Assembly (NCBI RefSeq): GCF_900110925.1
Contig: NZ_FOFP01000004.1
Span: forward strand, 169,250-233,249
DNA length: 64,000 nt
Direction of reading: 5' to 3'
Source: Pseudomonas cuatrocienegasensis
GTDB lineage: Bacteria > Pseudomonadota > Gammaproteobacteria > Pseudomonadales > Pseudomonadaceae
Part shown: positions 45,775 to 55,090 of the stretch, piece by piece
Layout: each line of letters opens with the position of its first letter
Position numbering within the stretch: position 1 is the stretch's first letter
The notes under the pieces: model-generated
Seen by the model: only the letters and a program-made list of their open reading frames with translations
What the model was told of the DNA's origin: nothing
Databases searched by the model: none
Translations under genes and position numbers: made by a program

Positions 45775-46410
45775 ATGCACCCGACACCCCGTCCACATGA
45801 TCTGCTCTGGGGCCTGCGCCCTGAGCACCTGCCCCAGGAGGCGCCGGCCTGGGCTCGCGTCGCCCTGGGCGGGCATGTGCCCGTGGTGGTGCGTCGGGCT
45901 GCTGCCGAGGCGGGTTGGGTCGCGGTCGGCGTGCGCGGCACAGCACGCGAGCAGCGTTACGCGAGCTGGATGCGCGTGGCCGATATCCGCCGCCTGGTCA
46001 GCCCGGAAGCGGTCGCCCGTGCCGGGCGCTGGCGCAATCACCCGCAGTCGCACTGGCCGGCACTGCGTGCCCTGGCGCATCTGCAACCCCGTTTCGCCGA
46101 CCTCGGCCTGGCCTGGGGCGTAACCGGCAGCCTGGGTTTTGAGCTGGCCAGTGGGGTGTCGGCCGCGCACCTGGACAGCGATCTGGACCTGCTGCTGCGG
46201 GCGCCGTATCCGCTGCCGCGGGAGTGGGCACGTACGCTGTGCTCAGTGTTGGACGAGGCGCCGGGGCGCATCGACGTGCAACTGGAAACCCCGCAAGGCG
46301 CCGTGGCGCTGCGTGAGTGGGCCAGCGCTGCACCGCGTGTACTGTTGAAAACCCAGGCCGGGCCGCTATTGCTCAGCGACCCCTGGCGCGCTGAGCGGAC
46401 GGCAGCATGA
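45775..46410 (+). CDS. mdcG: Malonate decarboxylase holo-ACP synthase
   Basis: Attaches the phosphoribosyl-dephospho-CoA group to apo-MdcC. The 211-residue nucleotidyltransferase has RPHDLLWGL at the start and the catalytic GS...DSDLDLLL (G-S and D-x-D acids) at about residues 120-145. It overlaps mdcH by four bases. Confidence 0.95.
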   Translation: MHPTPRPHDLLWGLRPEHLPQEAPAWARVALGGHVPVVVRRAAAEAGWVAVGVRGTAREQRYASWMRVADIRRLVSPEAVARAGRWRNHPQSHWPALRALAHLQPRFADLGLAWGVTGSLGFELASGVSAAHLDSDLDLLLRAPYPLPREWARTLCSVLDEAPGRIDVQLETPQGAVALREWASAAPRVLLKTQAGPLLLSDPWRAERTAA

Positions 46411-47333
46411 GCGCGCTTTGGGCGTTCCCCGGCCAGGGTGCGCAGCAGCCCGGCATGCTCCAGGCGCTGCCCGATACGCCTGTGGTGCGGGCCTGTCTGG
46501 CGCAGGCCAGTGCCGCGCTGGATGAGGACGTGCGTGCGCTGGACTCGGCGGAGGCGCTGCGCAGCACCCGCGCGGTGCAACTGTGCCTGCTGCTTGCCGG
46601 CGTATCGGCTGCCCGGCTGCTGGCCGAGCGCGGCCATCGCCCGGACTATGTCGCCGGCTTGTCCATCGGCGCCTACGCCGCTGCGGTGGTGGCCGAAGCC
46701 TTGGACTTCGCTGATGCGGTGCGCCTGGTCGCCCTGCGGGGTGAGCTGATGCAGCGTGCCTACCCCAGCGGTTACGGCATGACGGCCATTCTCGGTCTCG
46801 ACCAGAGCACCTTGGAGCGCCTGCTGGCAGAGGCCGAAGGGCCGGTGTACCTGGCCAATATCAATGCAGAAAACCAGTTGGTGATCGCCGGCAGCGAGCC
46901 GGCCATGGCCGCTGTCGCCGAGCGTGCCCGCACCCTCGGTGCTGGGGCCGTCAAGCGTCTGGCCATGAGTGTGCCCTCGCATTGCGCGTTGCTGGATGCA
47001 CCGGCTGGCGAACTCGCCACGGCCTTCGCCAACGTACAACTACAAACCCCCAAGGTGCGCTACCTGAGCAGCAGCTCGGCGCGGCCGCTGCGCGACCCCG
47101 AAGCCCTGCGCGATGACCTGGCCTACAACATGAGCCGTGTTGTCGACTGGCAGGCCACCCTGGTGACTGCCTATGAGCGTGGCGTACGCCTGCACCTGGA
47201 ACTGCCGCCCGGTGGCGTGCTCACCGGGTTGGCCCGCCGCGTCTTCGAACCTGGCCAGGCCATCGCCTTTAGCGGTGCCCGCCTGGATACACTGGACGCC
47301 ATGTTGCGTCAGGAGGTGGGCCTGAACCGCTGA
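46407..47333 (+). CDS. mdcH: Malonate decarboxylase-linked malonyl transferase
   Basis: Transfers malonyl from malonyl-CoA to MdcC to prime the enzyme. The 308-residue FabD-fold protein has FPGQGAQQPGM near the start, the catalytic Ser86 in GLSIGAYAAA (G-x-S-x-G), and PSHCALLDAPAG carrying the second catalytic His. Confidence 0.95.
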   Translation: MSALWAFPGQGAQQPGMLQALPDTPVVRACLAQASAALDEDVRALDSAEALRSTRAVQLCLLLAGVSAARLLAERGHRPDYVAGLSIGAYAAAVVAEALDFADAVRLVALRGELMQRAYPSGYGMTAILGLDQSTLERLLAEAEGPVYLANINAENQLVIAGSEPAMAAVAERARTLGAGAVKRLAMSVPSHCALLDAPAGELATAFANVQLQTPKVRYLSSSSARPLRDPEALRDDLAYNMSRVVDWQATLVTAYERGVRLHLELPPGGVLTGLARRVFEPGQAIAFSGARLDTLDAMLRQEVGLNR

Positions 47334-47395
47334 GTTACACCGTTGACCGAAGCACAACAACAATAACTTCGCTGCGTAAAACGAGGACAACAACA

Positions 47396-47803
47396 ATGAT
47401 TATCTACGGCGTCGCCTTCCTGGCGTTCTGTACCCTGGCAGGCATCTTTATCGGTGAGCTGCTGGGCAAACTTATCGGCATACCCGCCAACGTCGGCGGT
47501 GTTGGCATCGCCATGATGCTGCTGATCTTTCTTGGCAGTTACCTGCACAAGCGTGGCCTGTTCACCGGTAAGTCGGAGCAGGGCGTGGAGTTCTGGAGCG
47601 CTATCTACATTCCCATCGTGGTTGCCATGGCGGCCCAGCAGAACGTCTACGGCGCCCTCAGTGGCGGGCCTATGGCGATACTCGCCGGCACACTCGCGGT
47701 GGCCATCGGCTTTTTAATGGTGCCAGTGCTCAGCCGCATTGGTCAGCCGGCCGCCGAAGAACCGCCTGTCAGCAGCACTCCCCTGACCAAGACCCCACGG
47801 TGA
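47396..47803 (+). CDS. madL: Malonate transporter subunit MadL
   Basis: A 135-residue inner-membrane protein, the small subunit of the Na+/malonate symporter MadLM. It has about four hydrophobic segments with GIFIGELLGKLIGIPANVGG and EFWSAIYIPIVVAMAAQQNV. It precedes madM by four bases. Confidence 0.95.
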   Translation: MIIYGVAFLAFCTLAGIFIGELLGKLIGIPANVGGVGIAMMLLIFLGSYLHKRGLFTGKSEQGVEFWSAIYIPIVVAMAAQQNVYGALSGGPMAILAGTLAVAIGFLMVPVLSRIGQPAAEEPPVSSTPLTKTPR

Positions 47804-47807
47804 TCCC

Positions 47808-48572
47808 ATGTACGAATCCTTGATGAAAGTGATCACCAGCTACAGCCTGCTCAGTGGCTTTGCCATCATCGGCATCACCATGTGGGTGTCCTACTGGATC
47901 TCCGACACCTTCACCAAAGGCCGTCTGCACGGTTCGGCCATCGCCATCCTGCTTGGGCTGGTGCTGTCGTATATCGGTGGCGTTTATACGGGTGGGCAGA
48001 AGGGCCTGGTGGACATTCCCCTGTTTGCCGGTATCGGCCTGCTCGGCGGCGCCATGCTGCGTGACTTTGCCATCGTCGCCACAGCCTTTGGCGTGAGTGT
48101 CGATGAGCTTAAACGTGCCGGTTTTGCCGGGGTGTTGGCGCTGTTTGTCGGGGTGGGTACCTCGTTTATCGCCGGCGTGGGTGTGGCCATGGCCTTCGGT
48201 TACACCGATGTGGTCAGCCTGACCACCATTGGCGCCGGTGCGGTGACCTATATCGTCGGCCCGGTGACCGGCGCGGCGATTGGTGCGACCTCTGATGTGA
48301 TGGCACTGTCTATCGCCGCCGGGCTGATCAAGGCGATCCTGGTGATGGTCGCCACCCCCTTCGTGGCACCCTATATCGGCCTGAACAACCCGCGCAGCGC
48401 GGTGATCTTCGGCGGCCTGATGGGCACCTCCAGCGGCGTGGCCGGTGGCCTGGCGGCGACCGACCCGAAACTGGTGCCCTACGGCTGCCTGACCGCGGCG
48501 TTCTACACCGCTCTGGGCTGTCTGCTCGGCCCATCGCTCTTGTACTTTCTCATGCGCGGCCTGTTTGGCTGA
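47808..48572 (+). CDS. madM: Malonate transporter subunit MadM
   Basis: A 254-residue polytopic subunit of the MadLM malonate:Na+ symporter, with repeated glycine-rich membrane helices (ILLGLVLSYIGGVYTGGQKG, VGVGTSFIAGVGVAMAFGYTD). It is last in the mdc operon and closed by a terminator. A decayed copy of its 3' part (48449-48504) occurs in the downstream repeat near 48704-48756. Confidence 0.95.
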   Translation: MYESLMKVITSYSLLSGFAIIGITMWVSYWISDTFTKGRLHGSAIAILLGLVLSYIGGVYTGGQKGLVDIPLFAGIGLLGGAMLRDFAIVATAFGVSVDELKRAGFAGVLALFVGVGTSFIAGVGVAMAFGYTDVVSLTTIGAGAVTYIVGPVTGAAIGATSDVMALSIAAGLIKAILVMVATPFVAPYIGLNNPRSAVIFGGLMGTSSGVAGGLAATDPKLVPYGCLTAAFYTALGCLLGPSLLYFLMRGLFG

Positions 48573-48578
48573 GCCTTC

Positions 48579-48605
48579 GCCCGCCGTTTGGCGGGCCTTT
48601 TATTC
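48579..48605 (+). terminator. Terminator of the mdc-mad operon
   Basis: GCCCGCC, GTTT, GGCGGGC, then CTTTTATTC. A related GGCGGGCCTTTTATTC recurs at 48757-48772 in the duplicated block. Confidence 0.8.
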
Positions 48606-48857
48606 AGGTGGCGGGGTATCCGTAGCCTGGGTCGAGCGAAGCGACACCCGGGGACATTTCCCGGGTTTCGCCCAGCTCAACCCAGGCTACGTGGCTAAAC
48701 GGTGTGGCGGCGAGCGACCCGAAACGGATGCCCTGGGCTGCCTGACCGCCGCCTTCTGGCGGGCCTTTTATTCCGGTGGTGGGGTATCCGTAGCCTGGGT
48801 CGAGCGAAGCGACACCCGGGGCATTTCCCGGGTTTCGCCCAGCTCAACCCAGGCTAC
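48587..48857. repeat. Two tandem 168-bp units of the GTAGCCTGGGTCGAG family
   Basis: Two copies of an approximately 100-base block (terminator arm, GGGGTATCC, GTAGCCTGGGTCGAGCGAAG, GCGACACCCGGG, CCCGGGTTTCGCCCAGCTCA, ACCCAGGCTAC) start at 48622 and 48790, 168 bases apart. Each folds into a long hairpin. Between them lies a degenerate copy of the madM 3' end. Confidence 0.85.
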
Positions 48858-48862
48858 ATATC

Positions 48863-49774
48863 CTAGGGCTGGCGGCTGTACATTCGGCATTCAGCCAGCA
48901 AGGCCAGCAGGTTGGGGTCGCGCTCCTTGGCCTTGAGGAAGACCACGCCAATGTGCTGTTGCAGGTGGTACTGAGCCTGCAGCGGGATCAGCCGCACCCG
49001 GTTTTCGTACACCGCGGCGATACGCCCCGGCAGCAGGGCATAGCCCACGCCGGAGCTGACCATGCTGAGCAGGGTGAAAATATCGTTGACCTGCATCGCC
49101 ACCTTGGGCGCAAAGCCGGCCTGCTGGAATACCCGCTCACCATCGCGGAAGGTCGCGTAGCCCTGGGTCAGGGTGATAAAGGTCGCATCGCACAGTTCGG
49201 CCAGATCGACTTCGGCTCGGTTGGCGAACGGCGAGTCGTTGGGCACAGCGAGGAAGATATCGTCGGAGAACAGCGGCAACTGCTCGCAGTCCGGGTCGCT
49301 GACACTGTCGTCGAGCGCCACCAGAATGGCGTCCAGCTCCATGTTCTTGAGCTTGTAGAGCAGGTCGACGTTGGAGCCGAGGATCAGGTCGATATTCAGC
49401 TCACTGCGCCGCAGTTTGAGGCCCATGATCAGCAGCGGCACGGTCTTGACCGTCAGCGAGTAGAGCGCGCCGAGCTTGAAACGCGCGGCGGAAAAACCCG
49501 CGGCTTCGCGGGTCAGGCGTACCAGTTCCTGGGTGACATGGATCAGCTTCTGGGCTTTTTCTTCCAGCACATAGGCGCTTTCCAGCGGGATCAGGTTGCG
49601 CCCTTCGTGCTTGAACAGCGGGCAGCGCAGGGCGCTTTCCAGGGAGTGGATGGCGCGGTGCACGCTGACCGTACTGGTGCCCAGCTCGCCGGCTGCGCGT
49701 GACAGGTTGCCGCTGCGCATAAAGGCCAGAAACAGCTCCAGCTTTTTCAGGGTCAGTTCTTCATCGATCAGCAT
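48863..49774 (-). CDS. mdcR: LysR-family regulator of malonate genes
   Basis: A 303-residue LysR-type regulator with an N-terminal winged helix (LELFLAFMRSGNLSRAAGEL at 12-31) and a type 2 periplasmic-binding effector domain. It sits convergent to the mdc-mad operon at its 3' end, as in other pseudomonads, and is inferred to activate it with malonate. Confidence 0.92.
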   Translation of the reverse strand: MLIDEELTLKKLELFLAFMRSGNLSRAAGELGTSTVSVHRAIHSLESALRCPLFKHEGRNLIPLESAYVLEEKAQKLIHVTQELVRLTREAAGFSAARFKLGALYSLTVKTVPLLIMGLKLRRSELNIDLILGSNVDLLYKLKNMELDAILVALDDSVSDPDCEQLPLFSDDIFLAVPNDSPFANRAEVDLAELCDATFITLTQGYATFRDGERVFQQAGFAPKVAMQVNDIFTLLSMVSSGVGYALLPGRIAAVYENRVRLIPLQAQYHLQQHIGVVFLKAKERDPNLLALLAECRMYSRQP

Positions 49775-49875
49775 CGGCTCAGCGCTCGCCTGGGGGAGCG
49801 CCGATTGTGCCGGATCAAGGCGCGCCTGTGGCGCTGGACCTTGGTGGTAGACGAGTGAGTGTCGCTACCGCTCCC

Positions 49876-49948
49876 TGTAGGAGCGAAGGGGGCGCCTAGC
49901 CTTTATTCGCGATAAATCTTGAAGGCGCTGCAGGCTTCGCGGCTAAAA
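49876..49948. repeat. GAGCGAA/TTCGC-type palindrome
   Basis: TGTAGGAGCGAAGGGGGCGC and TTTATTCGCGATAAATCTTG arms, then GGCTTCGCGGCTAAAACC: a degenerate member of the family at 12.9 and 63.25 kb. Confidence 0.6.
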
Positions 49949-49997
49949 CCCTGTCCACTCAGCAGGCATTGACCAACATTTGATGTATGACGCGACC

Positions 49998-50306
49998 CTA
50001 GCCGCAGGTAATACGCTCGACCACTTCGGCCTCGTCGATATCGATATTCAGGCGCTGCGAGTTGTAATCCATGGTCACGGCATCACCGGGGGCGAGTACC
50101 CGCACCTGCTCGGCGCCGGCCTTGCTGCGTGCGCTTTCGACGAGCGCGGAGGAGGCGTGTTCGCCGAGCAGGTTCTGCACGCCCTGGGCATTGCAGCGGC
50201 CGTCGTTGCTGGGCGCACCGGCCTGCTCGCTACGGGGTGCCTCGGTCGAGCTGCACGCGGCGAGGGCGGCGATCAGGGGCAGGTAGCAGAGGTGAATCAA
50301 ACGCAT
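49998..50306 (-). CDS. I78-family peptidase-inhibitor-like lipoprotein
   Basis: A 102-residue lipoprotein with a signal peptide and lipobox LAAC (Cys18). The inhibitor_I78-like domain follows, with RCNAQGVQNLLGEH and the C-terminal VTMDYNSQRLNIDIDEAEVV ending ITCG. Family members inhibit serine peptidases; here a periplasmic or outer-membrane inhibitor is inferred. The start follows GAGGACACCCCA. Confidence 0.87.
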   Translation of the reverse strand: MRLIHLCYLPLIAALAACSSTEAPRSEQAGAPSNDGRCNAQGVQNLLGEHASSALVESARSKAGAEQVRVLAPGDAVTMDYNSQRLNIDIDEAEVVERITCG

Positions 50307-50539
50307 TGGGGTGTCCTCGTAGGGGGAGTGAAGCGCCTGCGGGGGCGACGCGATGGACCATCCGACTGCCATGCGGCGTCGGTGTTCCCCATTAGGGTAA
50401 CAGCCTTCGACCCACTCGCCGGCTGATGACGCGCAGGCTGTGCACTGGGTCGTTAAAAACAGGTGGAACTGTCGTGTCGCATTCATAGCCTATGAAACAG
50501 ATGACGCCCATCGGGGGCGTTTTTTGTCGGAGCTTGCCC

Positions 50540-50719
50540 ATGATCACTTCGTCGCCTTGCCGTGAAAACCTCAACGATCCCGATGCCAAACCCGCTGACC
50601 TGGCCGATCACCAGCGTCGCCGCGAGGACGCGCAAGTGGATGCCGAATTGACCGGTGGCCGCAATGATAACCAGGGCCATACGCCGCGCCTGGACAGCTG
50701 GTTGGTGCGCCGTCAATAG
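50540..50719 (+). CDS. Small hydrophilic hypothetical protein
   Basis: 59 residues, charged (NDPDAKPADLADHQRRREDA), without membrane or signal segments. CGGAG at 50528 precedes ATG 50540. A hairpin with T-run (ACGCCC...GGGGCGTTTTTT, 50503-50526) lies directly upstream and could attenuate transcription. An alternative start at 50492 would put that hairpin inside the gene. The family was not recognised. Confidence 0.5.
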   Translation: MITSSPCRENLNDPDAKPADLADHQRRREDAQVDAELTGGRNDNQGHTPRLDSWLVRRQ

Positions 50720-50740
50720 GCGCTCAGGCAACAAGGGCGG

Positions 50741-50884
50741 CTCTAAAAACGTAGGCGAAGCAGTCAGCGCAAGGCAAAAACAGGCGAAAAAGCGGAGTTT
50801 ACGAGCTGTAAATGAGCATTTTGATCGGACTCGCGCACGAGCCTGTTTTTAACGCAGCGATGACAATGTAGGTAGTTTTTAGAG
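50741..50884 (+). repeat. MITE-like element with CTCTAAAAAC terminal inverted repeats
   Basis: CTCTAAAAAC (50741-50750) and GTTTTTAGAG (50875-50884) bound a 144-bp element with internal complementary arms GGCAAAAACAGGC and GCCTGTTTTTAACGC. The core GCGGAGTTTACGAGCTGTAA recurs in related form at 51.9 kb in reverse orientation. No coding capacity. Confidence 0.7.
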
Positions 50885-50956
50885 ATGTCCTAGTACGCTG
50901 CCGAAGTCGCGCGGCTATGCCCTACAATGGCGGTTTTCCTCAGCCAGGGAGCTGCC

Positions 50957-51878
<922 letters not shown>

Positions 51879-51880
<2 letters not shown>

Positions 51881-52000
51881 GAAGCTACTGCACTCGGCTA
51901 TGCCGCGTTAAAACCCGGCTCGGCCTGCTCATGTACAACGCGTACACTCCGCGGCCTCGCCTGGTTTTGCCTTGCCTAGCCTTCGCTCGCTACGCTTCTC
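51879..52000 (-). repeat. MITE-like element between ABC ATPase and permease
   Basis: GAGAAGC (51879-51885) and GCTTCTC (51994-52000) bound 122 bp. On the minus strand it reads GCAAGGCAAAACCAGGCGAG, GCGGAGTGTACG, TTGTACATGAGCA and GGGTTTTAACGCGGC, clearly related to the element at 50741-50884. Its first bases overlap the ATPase stop codon. Confidence 0.7.
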
Positions 52001-52025
52001 AACGACCTGAAATGGAGCCCCGGCC

Positions 52026-52787
52026 ATGAATTTCTACGCCATCAAGGCCATCTACCTGTTCGAGCTGGCGCGCACCTGGCGCACCCTGTTGCAGAGCATC
52101 GCCACCCCGGTAATCAGCACCTCGCTGTACTTTGTGGTGTTCGGCTCGGCCATCGGCAGCGGCATGACTCAGGTCCAGGGCGTGAGCTACGGCGCCTTTA
52201 TCATCCCCGGCCTGATCATGCTGGCGCTGCTCACCGAGAGCATCTCCAACGCCTCTTTCGGCATCTATATGCCCAAGTACTCGGGGAGCATCTACGAGCT
52301 GCTGTCGGCGCCGGTGTCGTACCTGGAAATCCTTATTGGCTACGTCGGCGCGGCCGCCACCAAATCGGTGGTGCTCGGGGTAATCATCCTGCTGACGGCG
52401 CACCTGTTCGTTGATTTCGAGATTCTGCATCCGTTCTGGATGGCCGCGTTTCTGGTGCTGACCGCGCTGACCTTCAGCCTGTTCGGCTTCATTATCGGCG
52501 TGTGGGCCGATGGCTGGGAGAAGCTGCAGATCGTCCCGGCGCTGATCGTCACGCCGCTGACCTTCCTCGGCGGCAGCTTCTATTCGATCAGCATGCTGCC
52601 GCCGGTGTGGCAGACGGTCACCCTGTTCAACCCGGTGGTGTACCTGATCAGCGCCTTCCGCTGGAGCTTCTACGGGGTTTCGGACGTCAACGTGGGCGTC
52701 AGCCTGGCGATGATTCTGGGCTTTTTGCTGCTGTGCATCCTGGCCGTGGGCTGGATCTTCAAGACCGGCTACCGCCTCAAGAGCTGA
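52026..52787 (+). CDS. ABC-2-type exporter permease
   Basis: A 253-residue inner-membrane permease of the NodJ/YadH type with six predicted helices and [33 protein letters not shown] and [16 protein letters not shown]. Together with the upstream ATPase it forms a complete exporter of unknown substrate. Confidence 0.92.
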   Translation: MNFYAIKAIYLFELARTWRTLLQSIATPVISTSLYFVVFGSAIGSGMTQVQGVSYGAFIIPGLIMLALLTESISNASFGIYMPKYSGSIYELLSAPVSYLEILIGYVGAAATKSVVLGVIILLTAHLFVDFEILHPFWMAAFLVLTALTFSLFGFIIGVWADGWEKLQIVPALIVTPLTFLGGSFYSISMLPPVWQTVTLFNPVVYLISAFRWSFYGVSDVNVGVSLAMILGFLLLCILAVGWIFKTGYRLKS

Positions 52788-52902
52788 ATCGTGTCCACAG
52801 CAGCGTTGGTAGGGCATAGCGCCACTGTCTGTTAAGGTCTGCGCCTGCGTCAGGTGAGGGCCGCGTTCTGCGGCCTAGGCCCCGCCTCCTTGTGGGTGAT
52901 AA

Positions 52903-54171
52903 ATGAGCCGTTCTGTACCCGCGAAGTCCTGGCGCGTGATCTGGGCTGCCGCCATTGGCAATGGGCTGATCACCTATGACTTCACGGTCTACAGCTTTTC
53001 CGCCGTGATCATCGGCAAGCTGTTCTTTCCCGCGCAAGACCCACTGGCGTCGCTGTTGTTATCCCTGCTGACCTTCGGCGCCGGCTTTGCCATGCGCCCC
53101 TTGGGGGCGCTGGTGATTGGCCATCTGGCTGACCGCAAAGGGCGCAAACCGGCGTTGTTGCTATCCATCGGCCTGATGTTTCTGGGCACCGGGGTGATTG
53201 CCTTTGCCCCGACCTATGAGGCCATCGGCGCGAGCGCCATGTTGCTGATGGTCGGTGCGCGGCTGATTCAGGGCTTTGCCGCCGGTGGGGAAATCGGCGT
53301 GGCCTCGGTGGTGCTGATGGAGCTGGCGCCGCGCGCGCAGCGCTGTTTTATCGTCAGTTGGCGCTCCTCCAGCCAGGTGCTGGCGGCTCTGCTCGGCGCT
53401 GTGGTGGGGGCGGCGCTGACCTTCTCGCTGTCCCCCGAGGCAATGTTGGCCTGGGGCTGGCGCTTGCCCTTTATTCTCGGCCTGCTGCTTGGGCCGGTGG
53501 GCTGGTACTTGCGTTATCACTTGAGCGAGCAGGCCAGCCCTGCGCCCCAGCGGCCGTCCCTCAAACGGGTGTTGACCCAGCGGGCGCGGACACTGTGGCT
53601 CGGCATCGCCTTGATGGCGGCACCCACCTCGGGGATCTACCTGCTGGTGTACTACATGCCGACTTATCTGGTGCGCAATCTCGGCCTGTCACCGGGCGTA
53701 AGTCTGCTCTCGGCCTGCGCGTCCAGCGTGGCAATTGTCATGACCTTGCCGTTGCTGGCGCGCCTGGCCGACCGGCAACCGCGCAGGAAGCCCACGCAAT
53801 ACGTGACCCTGCTGGCGAGCATGTTGTTGGTCTTCCCGGTTTTTGCGTTGCTGGTCCACGGGGTTGGAGTGGTTGCCTCGATCCTGCTGATCGCCGGCTA
53901 CAGCGCCTTGTTGATGGGCAATAACGCGGTCATGACGGTGATGATGGTCGAGGCCTTCGCGGTGCAGGAGCGGGCGACGGGCACCTCGATCATGTACAGC
54001 GTGGGTGTCACCCTGTTTGGCGGGTTTTGCCCGTTTATCGTCACCTGGCTGATTCACGCCACCGGCAGCCTGATGGTGCCGGCCTGGTACCTGCTGGGCG
54101 CGCTGTGCATCAGCCTGTATGCGCTCAAGCAATTTCCCGAAGATCTACGGCAGGCAAACGCCGCGGTATGA
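52903..54171 (+). CDS. MFS transporter, metabolite:H+ symporter type
   Basis: A 422-residue, 12-helix transporter of the MHS (ProP/ShiA/citrate-like) family: GNGLITYDFTVYSFSAVIIG at the N-terminus, GHLADRKGRKPALLLS in loop 2-3 and QGFAAGGEIGVASV in helix 4. The substrate is probably an organic acid. Its last ~50 bases, including the TGA, are reproduced in each unit of the tandem array that follows. Confidence 0.9.
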   Translation: MSRSVPAKSWRVIWAAAIGNGLITYDFTVYSFSAVIIGKLFFPAQDPLASLLLSLLTFGAGFAMRPLGALVIGHLADRKGRKPALLLSIGLMFLGTGVIAFAPTYEAIGASAMLLMVGARLIQGFAAGGEIGVASVVLMELAPRAQRCFIVSWRSSSQVLAALLGAVVGAALTFSLSPEAMLAWGWRLPFILGLLLGPVGWYLRYHLSEQASPAPQRPSLKRVLTQRARTLWLGIALMAAPTSGIYLLVYYMPTYLVRNLGLSPGVSLLSACASSVAIVMTLPLLARLADRQPRRKPTQYVTLLASMLLVFPVFALLVHGVGVVASILLIAGYSALLMGNNAVMTVMMVEAFAVQERATGTSIMYSVGVTLFGGFCPFIVTWLIHATGSLMVPAWYLLGALCISLYALKQFPEDLRQANAAV

Positions 54172-55080
54172 CCTGGAATCGCCTCCCGGGTATCGCGGTG
54201 CTCAACCCAGGCTACCAAGCCAAGCTGTAGCCTGGGTCGAGCGAAGCGACACCCGGGAAGGTCGATGATGCTTACGCGATTCGTTGCAAAGGGTGCGCTT
54301 CCGAAGACCCACGGCAGGTAGACACGGCGGTATGACCTGAAATTGCGTCCCGGGTATCGCGTTGCTCAACCCAGGCTACAACCCGAGCTGTAGCCTGGGT
54401 CGAGCGAAGCGACACCCGGGAAGGTCGATGATGCTTACGCGATTCGTTGCAAAGGGTGCGCTTTCGAAGCTCCACGGCAGGCTGGCGCCGCGATATGACC
54501 TGAAATCCTCTCCCGGGTATCGCGGTGCTCAACCCAGGCTACCAACCCAAGCTGTAGCCTGGGTCGAGCGAAGCGACACCCGGGAAGAACGGTGATGTTT
54601 ATGCGCTTCGTTGCAAAGGGTGCGCTTCGGAAGCCCCACGGCAGGCAAACGCGGCGGTATGACCTGAAATCCTCTCCCGGGTATCGCGGTGCTCAACCCA
54701 GGCTACCAACCCATGCCGTAGCCTGGGTCGAGCGAAGCGACACCCGGGACGATCGGTGATGCTTACGCGATTCGCTGCAAAGGGTGCGCTTCCGAAGCCC
54801 CACGGCAGGCAGATTCGGCGGTATGACCTGAAATCGCCTCCCGGGTATCGCGGTGCTCAACCCAGGCTACAACCCGAGCTGTAGCCTGGGTCGAGCGAAG
54901 CGACACCCGGGAAGGTCGGTGATGCTTACGCGATTCGTTGCAAAGGATGCGCTTTCGAAGGCCCACGGCAGACAGATTCGGCGGTATGACCTGGAATTCT
55001 CTCCCGGGTATCGCGGTGCTCAACCCAGGCTACCAACCCAAGCTGTAGCCTGGGTCGAGCGAAGCGACACCCGGGAAGTT
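54172..55080. repeat. Tandem array of 164-bp units
   Basis: Five complete units of 163-164 bases (GTAGCC cores with T at 54228, 54391, 54555, 54719, 54882 and a sixth partial at 55046). Each unit has GTAGCCTGGGTCGAGCGAAG with CGACACCCGGG, a stretch GATGCTTACGCGATTCGTTG, a copy of the MFS gene tail (CACGGCAGGCA...GGTATGACCTG), then the opposite arm CCCGGGTATCGCGGTGCTCA with ACCCAGGCTAC. The two arms pair over about 31 bases. The short open frames crossing it are products of the repetition. Confidence 0.92.
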
Positions 55081-55090
55081 AAGGCCGCAC

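Noticed and set aside
48565..48936. 123-codon open frame after madM
   Set aside because: It runs through the duplicated palindromes and the decayed madM tail; no independent coding signal.
51930..51950. TGTACA-like sequence in the ABC intergenic region
   Set aside because: It is part of the MITE-like element and also varies in the sister copy (TGTAAA), so not a regulator site.
54172..55080. CRISPR-like regular repeat array
   Set aside because: Units are 164 bases with long internal similarity throughout, no unique spacers of 30-40 bases, no cas genes, and each unit contains an MFS gene tail.
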